From assembly GCA_036960305.1 (NCBI GenBank), contig JBALWA010000004.1:1-64000 (forward strand): DNA of 64,000 nucleotides, in the 5' to 3' direction. This DNA is from JBALVT01 sp036960305. GTDB taxonomy: Bacteria > Pseudomonadota > Gammaproteobacteria > Pseudomonadales > Halieaceae. A program made the translations under genes and the position numbers. Under the pieces are notes generated by a model. That model was not told the DNA's origin. It saw nothing but the letters and a program-made list of their open reading frames with translations, and did not search any database. Positions 43,937-51,949 of the stretch are shown piece after piece (position 1 is the first letter of the stretch; every line of letters starts with the position of its first letter).

Positions 43937-44566
43937 GTGAATGAAGCCGAAGTTATTGAGACCAAATCGACCAAATCAACTCCGGAGAGAATTCTGGATG
44001 CGGCGGAAGACCTGTTCGCACAGAAAGGCTACAGCGCCACCTCACTGGGCGATGTGGCTGACAAGGTGGGCATACGCTCGCCCAGCTTATACAACCACTT
44101 CAAGAACAAAGAGGCGCTCTACCTGGCCGTGCTGAACCGCCTGTTGGACGCTTTTACCAGCCCTCTGCAGGAACTCAAGGACTCCCAGGTGACCCAGGAA
44201 CGGGTGTTGGAATGGCTGGATACCATCGTAAGGTTACACCACGCCAACCCCAACCTCGCGCGGTTGCTGCAGCATGCAGCGCTCTCCGGGGGGCCTCACA
44301 CCAATGAGTTGATTGATCGCCTGTTCCGTCCCATGTTCGAGCCTACCAGCAGTATTGGCGGCGAAAATATCCCTCTCCTGAGCGATTCGGGTTTACAGCC
44401 CTGGGCGGTGATGGCACTGAATAATCTGGTGATGTCCTATGTTACGATGGCACCCATGTACAGTGATCTTTTGGGTCAGGACCCTTTCAGTGAAGAGGCC
44501 CTGGAAAACCAACTCAATCTGATCAAGACCCTGTTACGGGCCGTTTTTGAGTACCGCGGCCCGTAA
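43937..44566 (+). CDS. TetR-family transcriptional regulator
   Basis: 209 residues: a TetR HTH at about 15-60 (RILDAAEDLFAQKGYSATSL, then KVGIRSPSLYNHFKNKEALY) and a variable ligand domain. The GTG at 43937 is preferred because GAGGGT stands 12 bases before it and the HTH then begins at the usual distance; an in-frame ATG at 43907 would leave almost no leader after the predicted promoter. It probably represses itself and the divergent SnoaL-like gene. The downstream phosphatase starts 34 bases later. Confidence 0.88.
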   Translation: MNEAEVIETKSTKSTPERILDAAEDLFAQKGYSATSLGDVADKVGIRSPSLYNHFKNKEALYLAVLNRLLDAFTSPLQELKDSQVTQERVLEWLDTIVRLHHANPNLARLLQHAALSGGPHTNELIDRLFRPMFEPTSSIGGENIPLLSDSGLQPWAVMALNNLVMSYVTMAPMYSDLLGQDPFSEEALENQLNLIKTLLRAVFEYRGP

Positions 44567-44600
44567 ATTCAGCCCCACTTCTTTCAGGATTCTATAGAAC

Positions 44601-45590
44601 ATGTTAATTGCTGATGCCATACACATATGGCGCGACGCCGATGGCGAGTACCACCTGGAGTGGGAGGCCAGTCAGCCCGATACCCGTGTCACGGTCGAGT
44701 CGCTGGATTCTGCCGGCCGCGCGCACTACCCCGATGGCCTGACCGCCGGCGCGCGCGTTAGTGGCCTGCCCGCAACCAACACCCATTTTTTTAGGCTGCG
44801 TGATCAACACGGCAATGAAGCGGTGGCGGCTGAACGTAAACTCGGTATGCAGGGTACGCCCAATTTCCGGGATTTCGGCGGCTATAAAACGGCCGGGGGA
44901 CAGCAGCTGAAATGGGGCTATCTGTTTCGCTCGGGCCAGCTATCGCGGCTGACAGAGCAGGATGTTGCTTTGCTTGGGAACCTGGAACTGGACCTGATCT
45001 GTGATTTTCGGCAAGTGCAAGAGCAGGAGGGGGACCCCAGTCGTTTACCTGCGGAGCGCTCCCCTCGCGTGCTGAGCCTGCCGATTACGCCCGGCAGCAA
45101 TGCCAACTTTTTTGAGCAAGCCGGTGAAGGCTTTGGTGGCCGGCAGACCATGTTCGATTTTATGGTGGAGATTAACCGGGATTTTGCGCTCGCCCAGACT
45201 GAGACTTATGCCCGCATGTTTCGGGAAGTACTGTCGGTAAGTGATGCGCGTTTTCTGGTGCACTGTGCGGCCGGTAAGGATCGTACGGGCTTTGCTGCGG
45301 CGATCGTGTTGCTGGCGCTGGGGGTGCCGCGGGAGGTGGTGTTGCGCGACTACCTGATGACAGCCCGCTATTTTAACCCCAGTCTGGAACTCGACCGAAT
45401 CAGGCAGAAATACCAGATGGATCTCGAGGCGGATGCTATTTTGCCCATGCTGGAAGTGCACAGCGACTATCTCAGTGCAGCGCTGGCGGCAATAGACGAG
45501 CGTTACCCCTCGATTGAAGCGTATCTTGCGGAAGAATTGGGGGTAGGGCCTGCCGAACTGGCAGAGCTCAAGGGGCGTTACCTGATGTGA
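44601..45590 (+). CDS. Tyrosine-protein phosphatase (Y_phosphatase3 type)
   Basis: 329 residues. The C-terminal two-thirds is a dual-specificity-like phosphatase with the P-loop HCAAGKDRTG (221-230; nucleophile Cys222, Arg228) and the entry NFRDFGGYKT near 91-100, as in bacterial MptpB/LipA-type lipid and tyrosine phosphatases. The first about 80 residues (DGEYHLEWEASQPDTRVTVE) resemble a short beta-sandwich module. No signal peptide, so probably cytosolic. It follows the TetR gene on the same strand. Confidence 0.88.
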   Translation: MLIADAIHIWRDADGEYHLEWEASQPDTRVTVESLDSAGRAHYPDGLTAGARVSGLPATNTHFFRLRDQHGNEAVAAERKLGMQGTPNFRDFGGYKTAGGQQLKWGYLFRSGQLSRLTEQDVALLGNLELDLICDFRQVQEQEGDPSRLPAERSPRVLSLPITPGSNANFFEQAGEGFGGRQTMFDFMVEINRDFALAQTETYARMFREVLSVSDARFLVHCAAGKDRTGFAAAIVLLALGVPREVVLRDYLMTARYFNPSLELDRIRQKYQMDLEADAILPMLEVHSDYLSAALAAIDERYPSIEAYLAEELGVGPAELAELKGRYLM

Positions 45591-45592
45591 TG

Positions 45593-45635
45593 CTTATTCC
45601 CGGACGGAAGAGGAGCTCTTCAGTCCGGGAATAAG
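45593..45635. repeat. Long hairpin between convergent genes
   Basis: CTTATTCCCGGAC (45593-45605) pairs perfectly with 45623-45635; after one mismatch, GAAGAG (45607-45612) pairs with CTCTTC (45616-45621) around GAG. The 19-pair stem starts right after the phosphatase stop and ends just before the stop of the convergent gene. No T run on either side, so it is not a classical terminator. Confidence 0.8.
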
Positions 45636-45637
45636 GG

Positions 45638-45913
45638 TCAGACTGATTTGCAGGCTGTTTTTGCTGCTTTGATCTGCTTTTTCTCACACAGCTCGGTGGA
45701 TTCTGCGCCGACACACCATTTGTGGCGGTTATCCCAGGCCGTCAGCTGTACTTTCTTGCCGTTGGAGCACTTGACCGCGTACTGAGCAAAAGCCGTACCT
45801 TCAGTCGTCTCTCCATTCGCTTCGAAGACAATGCTGGTGGGCTTGGCGGCGAAGGTGGCGCTGGCGCTTACCAGCAGTGCGGCTGTTACTGCAATTTTTA
45901 AAAGCTTCATCAT
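45638..45913 (-). CDS. Small secreted protein, unknown function
   Basis: 91 residues with a signal peptide (1-22, ending ATFAA) and a mature part of about 69 residues with four Cys (KCSNGKK, KWCVGA, ELCEKK, TACKSV), likely two disulfides in the periplasm. I do not recognise a family. AGGCACT stands before the first ATG of two in a row. A DNA palindrome of 13-base arms lies just after its stop. Confidence 0.65.
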   Translation of the reverse strand: MMKLLKIAVTAALLVSASATFAAKPTSIVFEANGETTEGTAFAQYAVKCSNGKKVQLTAWDNRHKWCVGAESTELCEKKQIKAAKTACKSV

Positions 45914-46121
45914 AGTGCCTCTTGTTTCGGGGGCCCGGTAGTCGCACTGTTTTTGACTAGTATCGCTACTGGGCGGAATGAAGTGATTATACGGGGAGGT
46001 CTTGGGTTTGGATTAGTTACTAAAATGTAACCTTGTGGGAAATAACGTAACAAAAAGGCTCAGCGCAGGTTTTGTATTTTAACTATTTGATCTATAAGGA
46101 TTTTATTTTCGTCATAAAAAG

Positions 46122-46157
46122 AAAAGGGAATATTAAAAATATTTAATATTCCCTTTT
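46122..46157. terminator. Perfect AT-rich palindrome, likely bidirectional terminator
   Basis: AAAAGGGAATATTAAA (46122-46137) pairs perfectly with 46142-46157 around a 4-base loop. Its 3' side ends CCCTTTT on either strand. On - it follows the 46196-46417 gene by 40 bases. The rest of 45914-46195 is AT rich without a gene. Confidence 0.65.
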
Positions 46158-46195
46158 CGCTGTCTGGGTAACATATTCAGGCGGTGTTGGGCCCT

Positions 46196-46417
46196 TTAGG
46201 CCAAAAAGATCAAAGCCACGCCCAGTATGGCGAGCAGTATGGCCTCTCCGGCTTTGTCAGGCCGAAAAACCGCGTAGCAATAGGACAGCGGCGGCAGCAA
46301 CAGGCTGCACAGGCCCCAGGCGTAATCGTCCTTCCAGGACGCAATTAATAATAAGACCCAGCTTGCCAGCAGCGCTGCGATGCCAAAAGTTACCATTGCG
46401 GCAGTAGTCGCTTCCAT
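46196..46417 (-). CDS. Small inner-membrane protein, unknown function
   Basis: 73 residues with two or three hydrophobic stretches (8-27, 34-49, 57-73) and the turn WKDDYAWGLCSLLLPP between them. Start ATG 46415-46417 with GGAGGAAAC upstream, a strong ribosome site. I recognise the general type (short YfgE-like or gas-vesicle-unrelated small membrane protein) but no named family. Confidence 0.6.
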   Translation of the reverse strand: MEATTAAMVTFGIAALLASWVLLLIASWKDDYAWGLCSLLLPPLSYCYAVFRPDKAGEAILLAILGVALIFLA

Positions 46418-46617
46418 GTTTCCTCCAGTATACGATCAGTTTTAAGCGCCAGAAGGGTAGCAGAAATCGACCCCGCATAGCCAGTAATGCGCGGTATAAG
46501 ACTGTATTCTATCTGCCCATAATAGGGCCAAAACCAGAGGGCTGAACACATTGAGCGGATGACTCAAAGGCCTATATTGGGTATGGTGTGGCGCTTCCTG
46601 TTAAGAGAGTTTTCCTA

Positions 46618-47784
46618 TTGAGTGATCCATTTGCCGAGATTCGCCCCTACCGGGATGAAGAGGTGCTGCCTGTATTGCGCCGATTGGTGCGGGACCCGGA
46701 ATTCCTGGGTGCGATCGCCAGTCTCAGGTTTGGGCGCGCTGTGAGTCTGGTGCCCTGGTTGGTGAGGCCGCTGGTGGCTTTATTCCTGCGCTGGGAGTTG
46801 CGCAATGTGAAGGATGTCCAAAGCCTGCAGGACGTGATCAAACGCTATATGGATAGGATGATTGGCGCCAGTACCGGCGGTTTCTCCGTCTCGGGGCTGG
46901 AACAGCTGCCCACAGATCAGGCCTACCTGTTCATGAGCAATCACCGGGACATCGCCATGGATCCCGCGTTTACTAATTACGCTCTGTATCGAGAAGGCCG
47001 CGATACTGTGCGCATTGCCATTGGCGACAACCTGTTGACCAAGCCCTGGGTGTCGGACTCGATGCGCCTGAACAAAAGTTTTATCGTCAAGCGCGCACTG
47101 AGTGGGCCCAGGCAGTTACTGGCTGCAACGAAAATACTGTCTGGCTATATCAGGCACTCATTGCGCGAAGAGAACTCGCCCATCTGGATTGCCCAACGCG
47201 AAGGGCGGGCCAAAGATGGTGTAGACCAAACTGAGCCGGCGATCATCAAAATGTTGGCGATGAGCCGCGACAAACGCAGCGAGGAATTTGCCGCGCACAT
47301 TGGCAACCTCGGTATCGTGCCGGTGGCGATCTCCTATGAACTTGACCCCTGTGATGCCATGAAGGCTGCGGAGCTCTGGCAGGTCGATACGCAGGGCAGC
47401 TATGAAAAAGGCGAGCAGGAGGATGTTGCCTCCATTGGCCAGGGGATTGCCGGTAATAAGGGCAGAGTCCACGTGTCCTTTGGCACGCCACTGGCGGCGA
47501 ACCTGGAGACCCCGGGCGCGGTGGCTGACGAAGTCGACCGACAAGTGCGATCACTGTATTGCCTGCACCCAACCAATGTTTATGCCTACCGCATGCTGCA
47601 CGGCGAGGATGTTGAGCTGCCCGATGATATCTACCTGGAGGAGGGCGATTGCAGTCGCGCGGAATTTGAGGCGCGTATACAGGCCCTGCCCGCTGCTCAC
47701 AGGCCCTATGCACTGGCCATTTACGCCAATGCGGTGAGTAGTAAGCTGGCACTGGATCCGGGCGCTGCCGCTCTTGCTGACTGA
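46618..47784 (+). CDS. 1-acyl-glycerol-3-phosphate acyltransferase-like protein
   Basis: 388 residues from a TTG at 46618 (MSDPFAEIRPYRDEEVLPVL), which has AAGAGAG eight bases upstream; a GTG at 46588 would add ten residues. The PlsC-type motif SNHRDIAMD (about 106-114) carries the His-x4-Asp pair and IWIAQREGRAKDG (about 185-197) the glycerolipid site. It is larger than PlsC (about 240) with extra N and C regions. Likely a membrane-peripheral phospholipid acyltransferase. dinG overlaps its end. Confidence 0.78.
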   Translation: MSDPFAEIRPYRDEEVLPVLRRLVRDPEFLGAIASLRFGRAVSLVPWLVRPLVALFLRWELRNVKDVQSLQDVIKRYMDRMIGASTGGFSVSGLEQLPTDQAYLFMSNHRDIAMDPAFTNYALYREGRDTVRIAIGDNLLTKPWVSDSMRLNKSFIVKRALSGPRQLLAATKILSGYIRHSLREENSPIWIAQREGRAKDGVDQTEPAIIKMLAMSRDKRSEEFAAHIGNLGIVPVAISYELDPCDAMKAAELWQVDTQGSYEKGEQEDVASIGQGIAGNKGRVHVSFGTPLAANLETPGAVADEVDRQVRSLYCLHPTNVYAYRMLHGEDVELPDDIYLEEGDCSRAEFEARIQALPAAHRPYALAIYANAVSSKLALDPGAAALAD

Positions 47785-49906
47785 GGAAACCAAGGACACC
47801 ATACGCGAGGCCTATGGCGCCCTGATGGCGAGCAAGTCGCTGAATCCGCGTTGGGGCCAGCGCCAGATGATCGCCGAGATTGCCAACACCCTGTCGCGTA
47901 TTCCCTCCCCGGGTGAGCCGGCAGCCCGGGAGCCGGCGGTGTGTGTCATAGAGGCGGGCACCGGAACCGGCAAGACGATTGCCTATGCCGTTTCCTGTAT
48001 TCCCCTCGCCCAGGCCCTGGGCAAACGGCTGATTGTCGCTACTGCTACCATCGCCCTGCAGGAACAGTTTGTTAACAAGGATCTACCGGATATCAGGCGC
48101 CACAGTGGCCTGGATTTCAGTTATACCCTGGCCAAGGGACGCCGTCGCTACGTGTGTCTTTCCAAACTGGATCGTGTGATGGCGGAGGGGCAGGGTGACA
48201 GCCAGTTATTGCCACTGTACCCCGATGAGATGGCGACCCCACTGGCGACGGATGCCCTGCCTGTCTACTCCTCCATGCTCAATGCCCTGGCGCGCGGTGA
48301 GTGGGATGGCGACAGGGATAATTGGCCAGACACGGTGCGTGAGGATGTGTGGTACGGCGTGACCACCGATCACAGCCAGTGCAGTGGTAGACGCTGTCCC
48401 AACATCAGCCAGTGCAGTTTTTATCGCGCCAGGGATGAGTTGCAAAGTGCCGATGTCATTGTGACCAATCACGACCTGGCGTTGTCTGATTTGGCGCTTG
48501 GCGGCGGCGCTATCCTGTCCGCGCCGGAGGACAGTATTTATATTTTTGATGAGGGGCACCATCTGCCCGATAAAGCGCTGTCACATTTTTCCGGCTACTG
48601 TCGCTTGCATACCACGATCCAGTGGCTTCAGGACAGCCACAAGGCGTTGGTGCAGTTGGCCCAGGCCGTACTGCCTACACTGGAGTCCCTACAGCGGCAC
48701 CTGCAGGAATTACCGACAGTGATGGATGATGCGGTTGCCGGGCTGCAGAACGTTGAGCAGGTCGTGGCCACTTTGTTTGAAGAGATGCCGGTGGAAGATA
48801 ATCGGGGTGAGGACCAACAGCTGCGATTTGAACACGGCCTGGTGCCCGCTGCACTGATGCCGATCTCTGCCACCTTGGCGGCACTGTTTGGCAAGTTGTC
48901 CACGGGGCTGGCCCGGGTAGAGGCTATTCTTGAAGATGCCATGGATGAGGACGCGGGCGGGCTCGACAAGGCGGAGCTGGAAACCTGGCATCTCAATGTG
49001 GGCGGTATGTTGGGGCGGGCGGAAGGCGTGGTCGCTCTGTTCCAGGAATACGCGGTGAGCGGTGAGAATGATATGCCGCCTAAAGCCCGCTGGATTACGC
49101 TGCTCAACAGTGGGGGGCAGTTTGGGTTTGACCTGCGCTGCAGCCCCATTCTGGCTGCGGATATTTTGCAGGAGTACCTGTGGTCCAGGGCGGCGGGGGT
49201 GGTGGTGACCTCCGCGACTATCACCTCGCTCAATACATTCGACAGCTTTGTACTGCACTCAGGCGTGCCGGCTGGCTCGGTATTCAAGGTGGTAGCCAGC
49301 CCCTTTGACTATGCCAATGCCACCTTCAGTGTGCCCGCAATGGATTGTGATCCCGGTGATGCCAAGGCGCATACACAGGCCCTGATAGCGCAGTTGCCCG
49401 ACTTACTGGATAAGCGTGAAGGTTCCCTGGTGCTGTTTTCCTCCCGTCGGCAGATGCTGGACGTGTACAACGGGCTGGCGGGTTCACTGGGGGAGATGAT
49501 TTTACTGCAGGGTGACTACAGCAAACAGGAGACCCTGCGCCGCCACCGGGAGGCGATCGATAAGGAGACGGGCAGCGTCATATTTGGCCTCGCCAGTTTT
49601 GCCGAGGGGGTGGATTTGCCCGGCGATTACTGTCGCCACGTGGTGATAGCCAAAATACCCTTCGCGCCGCCCAACAGCCCGCTGGAAGCCGCGCTGGCAG
49701 AGTGGGTGGAAGCCGAAGGGCGCAATGCCTTCATGGAAATCAGCGTACCCGATGCGGCGCTGCGCCTGATTCAGGCCAGTGGCAGGTTACTGCGTACAGA
49801 GAGCGATACCGGCCGGGTCACGCTCATGGATAGGCGTATAGTGACACGGCGCTACGGTCGTGCCATTCTCGACTCGCTACCCCCCTTTCAGCGCAACCTC
49901 GCCTAG
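47774..49906 (+). CDS. dinG: ATP-dependent DNA helicase DinG
   Basis: 710 residues, the usual DinG length. Walker A is EAGTGTGKTIAY (about 58-69), the four Fe-S Cys are in RRRYVCLSKL (about 120) and CSGRRCPNISQC (about 200-211), and the Walker B variant is DEGH (about 258-261). It is a 5'-3' superfamily 2 helicase that unwinds R-loops and D-loops. The start is a TTG at 47774 inside the acyltransferase gene end, giving the family N terminus (TKDTIREAYGALM). No LexA box would be expected so close to the upstream gene; control by SOS is not visible. Confidence 0.93.
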   Translation: MLTEETKDTIREAYGALMASKSLNPRWGQRQMIAEIANTLSRIPSPGEPAAREPAVCVIEAGTGTGKTIAYAVSCIPLAQALGKRLIVATATIALQEQFVNKDLPDIRRHSGLDFSYTLAKGRRRYVCLSKLDRVMAEGQGDSQLLPLYPDEMATPLATDALPVYSSMLNALARGEWDGDRDNWPDTVREDVWYGVTTDHSQCSGRRCPNISQCSFYRARDELQSADVIVTNHDLALSDLALGGGAILSAPEDSIYIFDEGHHLPDKALSHFSGYCRLHTTIQWLQDSHKALVQLAQAVLPTLESLQRHLQELPTVMDDAVAGLQNVEQVVATLFEEMPVEDNRGEDQQLRFEHGLVPAALMPISATLAALFGKLSTGLARVEAILEDAMDEDAGGLDKAELETWHLNVGGMLGRAEGVVALFQEYAVSGENDMPPKARWITLLNSGGQFGFDLRCSPILAADILQEYLWSRAAGVVVTSATITSLNTFDSFVLHSGVPAGSVFKVVASPFDYANATFSVPAMDCDPGDAKAHTQALIAQLPDLLDKREGSLVLFSSRRQMLDVYNGLAGSLGEMILLQGDYSKQETLRRHREAIDKETGSVIFGLASFAEGVDLPGDYCRHVVIAKIPFAPPNSPLEAALAEWVEAEGRNAFMEISVPDAALRLIQASGRLLRTESDTGRVTLMDRRIVTRRYGRAILDSLPPFQRNLA

Positions 49907-49918
49907 GAACGATTCGTT

Positions 49919-50239
49919 ATGCGAACAGATGTAGCAGAAGTATTGATCGACATAGAGTCCGAGATGCGTCAACTCAGTTTGTGGGGGCGTATTCCACCGT
50001 CCACTGAAGCCCTGGCCAGTGATCAGCCGTTTTGTGTTGATACGCTGACCCTGCCGCAGTGGTTACAGTACATTTTTCTGCCGACACTCTATCAGCTGTT
50101 GGAATCCGGTGAACCGCTGCCCCTGCGCTGCGGGATTGCTCCGATGGCTGAAGAGTATTTCAGGGGGGGCGGCTTGGCGAGCAGCGCGCTGGAAGCTGCC
50201 CTGTTACGCATGGACGAGTTATTGACGGACGAGGCTTAA
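49919..50239 (+). CDS. yqcC: YqcC-family protein
   Basis: 106 residues, helical and acidic, with PFCVDTLTLPQWLQYIFLPT (about 36-55) and RCGIAPMAEEYF, the conserved part of the YqcC family (function unknown). In E. coli yqcC is next to truC. Here it follows dinG by 12 bases and is probably cotranscribed. Confidence 0.82.
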   Translation: MRTDVAEVLIDIESEMRQLSLWGRIPPSTEALASDQPFCVDTLTLPQWLQYIFLPTLYQLLESGEPLPLRCGIAPMAEEYFRGGGLASSALEAALLRMDELLTDEA

Positions 50240-50318
50240 AGGGGGCTTTTTAGCGGGGGTCGTATAACCCTGCCAGTGAAGGCAGAGTGTCGTTTTAAGG
50301 GGTGAGAGCCCCTAATGT

Positions 50319-50350
50319 AAATAAATGGGGTCTGACCCCATTTATTTTTT
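50319..50350 (+). terminator. Terminator-like palindrome with family C centre
   Basis: AAATAAATGGGG (50319-50330) pairs with CCCCATTTATTT (50336-50347), loop TCTGA, then more T. The inner part GGGGTCTGACCCC matches the ends of family C palindromes at 17.24-17.38 kb. A smaller hairpin GGGG-TGAGAG-CCCC stands at 50299-50312. It ends the dinG-yqcC transcript and sits against the stop of the convergent small gene. Confidence 0.8.
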
Positions 50351-50547
50351 TAGTGCAGGACCCGGTCTGACTGCATTTCTGCGCGCAGCTCCTGGGTTTT
50401 ATCTCTGGCCGCAGAGGCCTCCTGCTGTTGCATGTAGGTACGCAAGCGACCCACTACACTGGTCATTACGTCTATCGTCTGGCTGATCTGATCCAGGGCC
50501 ATGAGTATGGTCTCGGTATCTTTGGGAGTCTTATCGCTGTTGTCCAT
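50350..50547 (-). CDS. Small acidic coiled-coil protein, unknown function
   Basis: 65 residues, no membrane segment, predicted to be one long helix (ILMALDQISQTIDVMTSVV then GRLRTYMQQQ). Start ATG 50545-50547 with AAGGGATC upstream. No family recognised. It lies between yqcC and nrdB, on the nrdB strand 84 bases downstream of it. Confidence 0.5.
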   Translation of the reverse strand: MDNSDKTPKDTETILMALDQISQTIDVMTSVVGRLRTYMQQQEASAARDKTQELRAEMQSDRVLH

Positions 50548-50631
50548 TGTAGATCCCTTGGTAGTGCCGTTTACCGGCGTTTTGTTGCCTTGACGTATTG
50601 CCCGACCGCTGCGAGGCGGCCGGGGTAGTGC

Positions 50632-51891
50632 CTATTCCCAGGTCAGGGCGCCGCCTGTCTGGTATTCAATAACGCGCGTTTCGAAAAAGTTCTTCTCTTT
50701 GCGCAAATCCATGATCTCCGACATCCAGGGGAAGGGGTTCTGCACATTGGGGAACTGCTCGGGCAAGCCCAGCTGCGACAGACGTCGGTTGGCAATGAAC
50801 TGCAGGTACTCTTCCATCATGGCTGCATTCATACCCAGTACACCCCGGGGCATGGTGTCTCTGGCGTATTCAATTTCCAGCTGGGTACCTTCCAAAATCA
50901 TCTGGATGGCTTCCTGCTTGAATTGCTCCGTCCACAGGTGGGGGTTCTCCAGCTTGATCTGGTTGATGACATCGATACCGAAATTCAGGTGCATGGATTC
51001 GTCGCGCAAAATGTACTGGAATTGCTCTGCCACACCCGTCATTTTGTTGCGTCTGCCCATGGACAGGATTTGCGTAAAGCCGCAGTAAAAGAAAATGCCT
51101 TCGGTGACCGCATAAAAGCCGATCAGGTTGCGCAGCAGGGTCTGGTCGGTTTCCACGGTGCCGGTGGTGAAGGTGGGGTCGCTCAGGTCGTGCGTATGGC
51201 GTAGGCTCCAGGCGGCTTTCTTGGCAACCGTGGGCACTTCGCGGTACATGTTGAAGACTTCGCCTTCATCCATGCCCAGGGATTCAATACAGTACTGGTA
51301 GGCGTGGGTGTGGATCGCTTCTTCGAACGCCTGTCGCAGCAGATACTGACGACATTCCGGGTTGGTAATCAGGCGGTATAAGGCCAGTACCAGGTTGTTG
51401 GCGACCAGTGAGTCTGCGGTCGAGAAATACCCCAGGCTGCGCATGATGATACGGCGCTCGTCGTCAGACAGACCATCGGCGCTTTTCCAGGTTGCCACAT
51501 CGGCGGTCATGTTGATTTCTTGCGGCATCCAGTGGTTGGCGCAGCCATCGAGATACTTCTGCCAGGCCCAGTCGTACTTGAAGGGCACCAGTTGATTCAG
51601 GTCGGCGCGACAGTTGATCATGGCCTTTTCGTCTACCGATACCCGGGCAGCACCCATTTTCAGTTCTTCGACACCCGCTGTTATATCGAGGTTTTCTATG
51701 GCGAGAGCGGCCTGGGTAACCGGGTCGATCGCGCTGCCGTTGGCAGCTGTCGTGGTCGTTTCTGTCGTTGCTTCAATCGCTTCTTCAATGGCATCAAGTG
51801 CCGCCTTTGCAACAGCGGGTTCAGCCTTGGCCGGGGCGGGTGTCGCCGCCGGTGCAGTGTCGTCCTCGTGATAATCTTCCCAATTCAACAT
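50632..51891 (-). CDS. nrdB: Ribonucleotide reductase class Ia, beta subunit
   Basis: 419 residues. The di-iron ligands are in FLRDESMHLNFG-like YILRDESMHLNFG and EEAIHTHAYQ, and the radical Tyr region is in the same part. It has an Ala/Thr-rich N-terminal extension of about 60 residues (TPAPAKAEPAVAKAALDAIE) absent from E. coli NrdB (376). The C terminus (GALTWE) is the peptide that docks to NrdA. It follows nrdA by 58 bases on the same strand. Confidence 0.96.
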   Translation of the reverse strand: MLNWEDYHEDDTAPAATPAPAKAEPAVAKAALDAIEEAIEATTETTTTAANGSAIDPVTQAALAIENLDITAGVEELKMGAARVSVDEKAMINCRADLNQLVPFKYDWAWQKYLDGCANHWMPQEINMTADVATWKSADGLSDDERRIIMRSLGYFSTADSLVANNLVLALYRLITNPECRQYLLRQAFEEAIHTHAYQYCIESLGMDEGEVFNMYREVPTVAKKAAWSLRHTHDLSDPTFTTGTVETDQTLLRNLIGFYAVTEGIFFYCGFTQILSMGRRNKMTGVAEQFQYILRDESMHLNFGIDVINQIKLENPHLWTEQFKQEAIQMILEGTQLEIEYARDTMPRGVLGMNAAMMEEYLQFIANRRLSQLGLPEQFPNVQNPFPWMSEIMDLRKEKNFFETRVIEYQTGGALTWE

Positions 51892-51949
51892 GTATTCTGG
51901 TCCCCTGGGGTGTTTCTATCGTTTTGTATGTTGTTTTTTTCTGACCCGC

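Noticed and set aside
45593..45635. Intrinsic terminator between the phosphatase and the small secreted protein gene
   Set aside because: The stem is strong but no T run follows on either strand, so I list it as a hairpin only.
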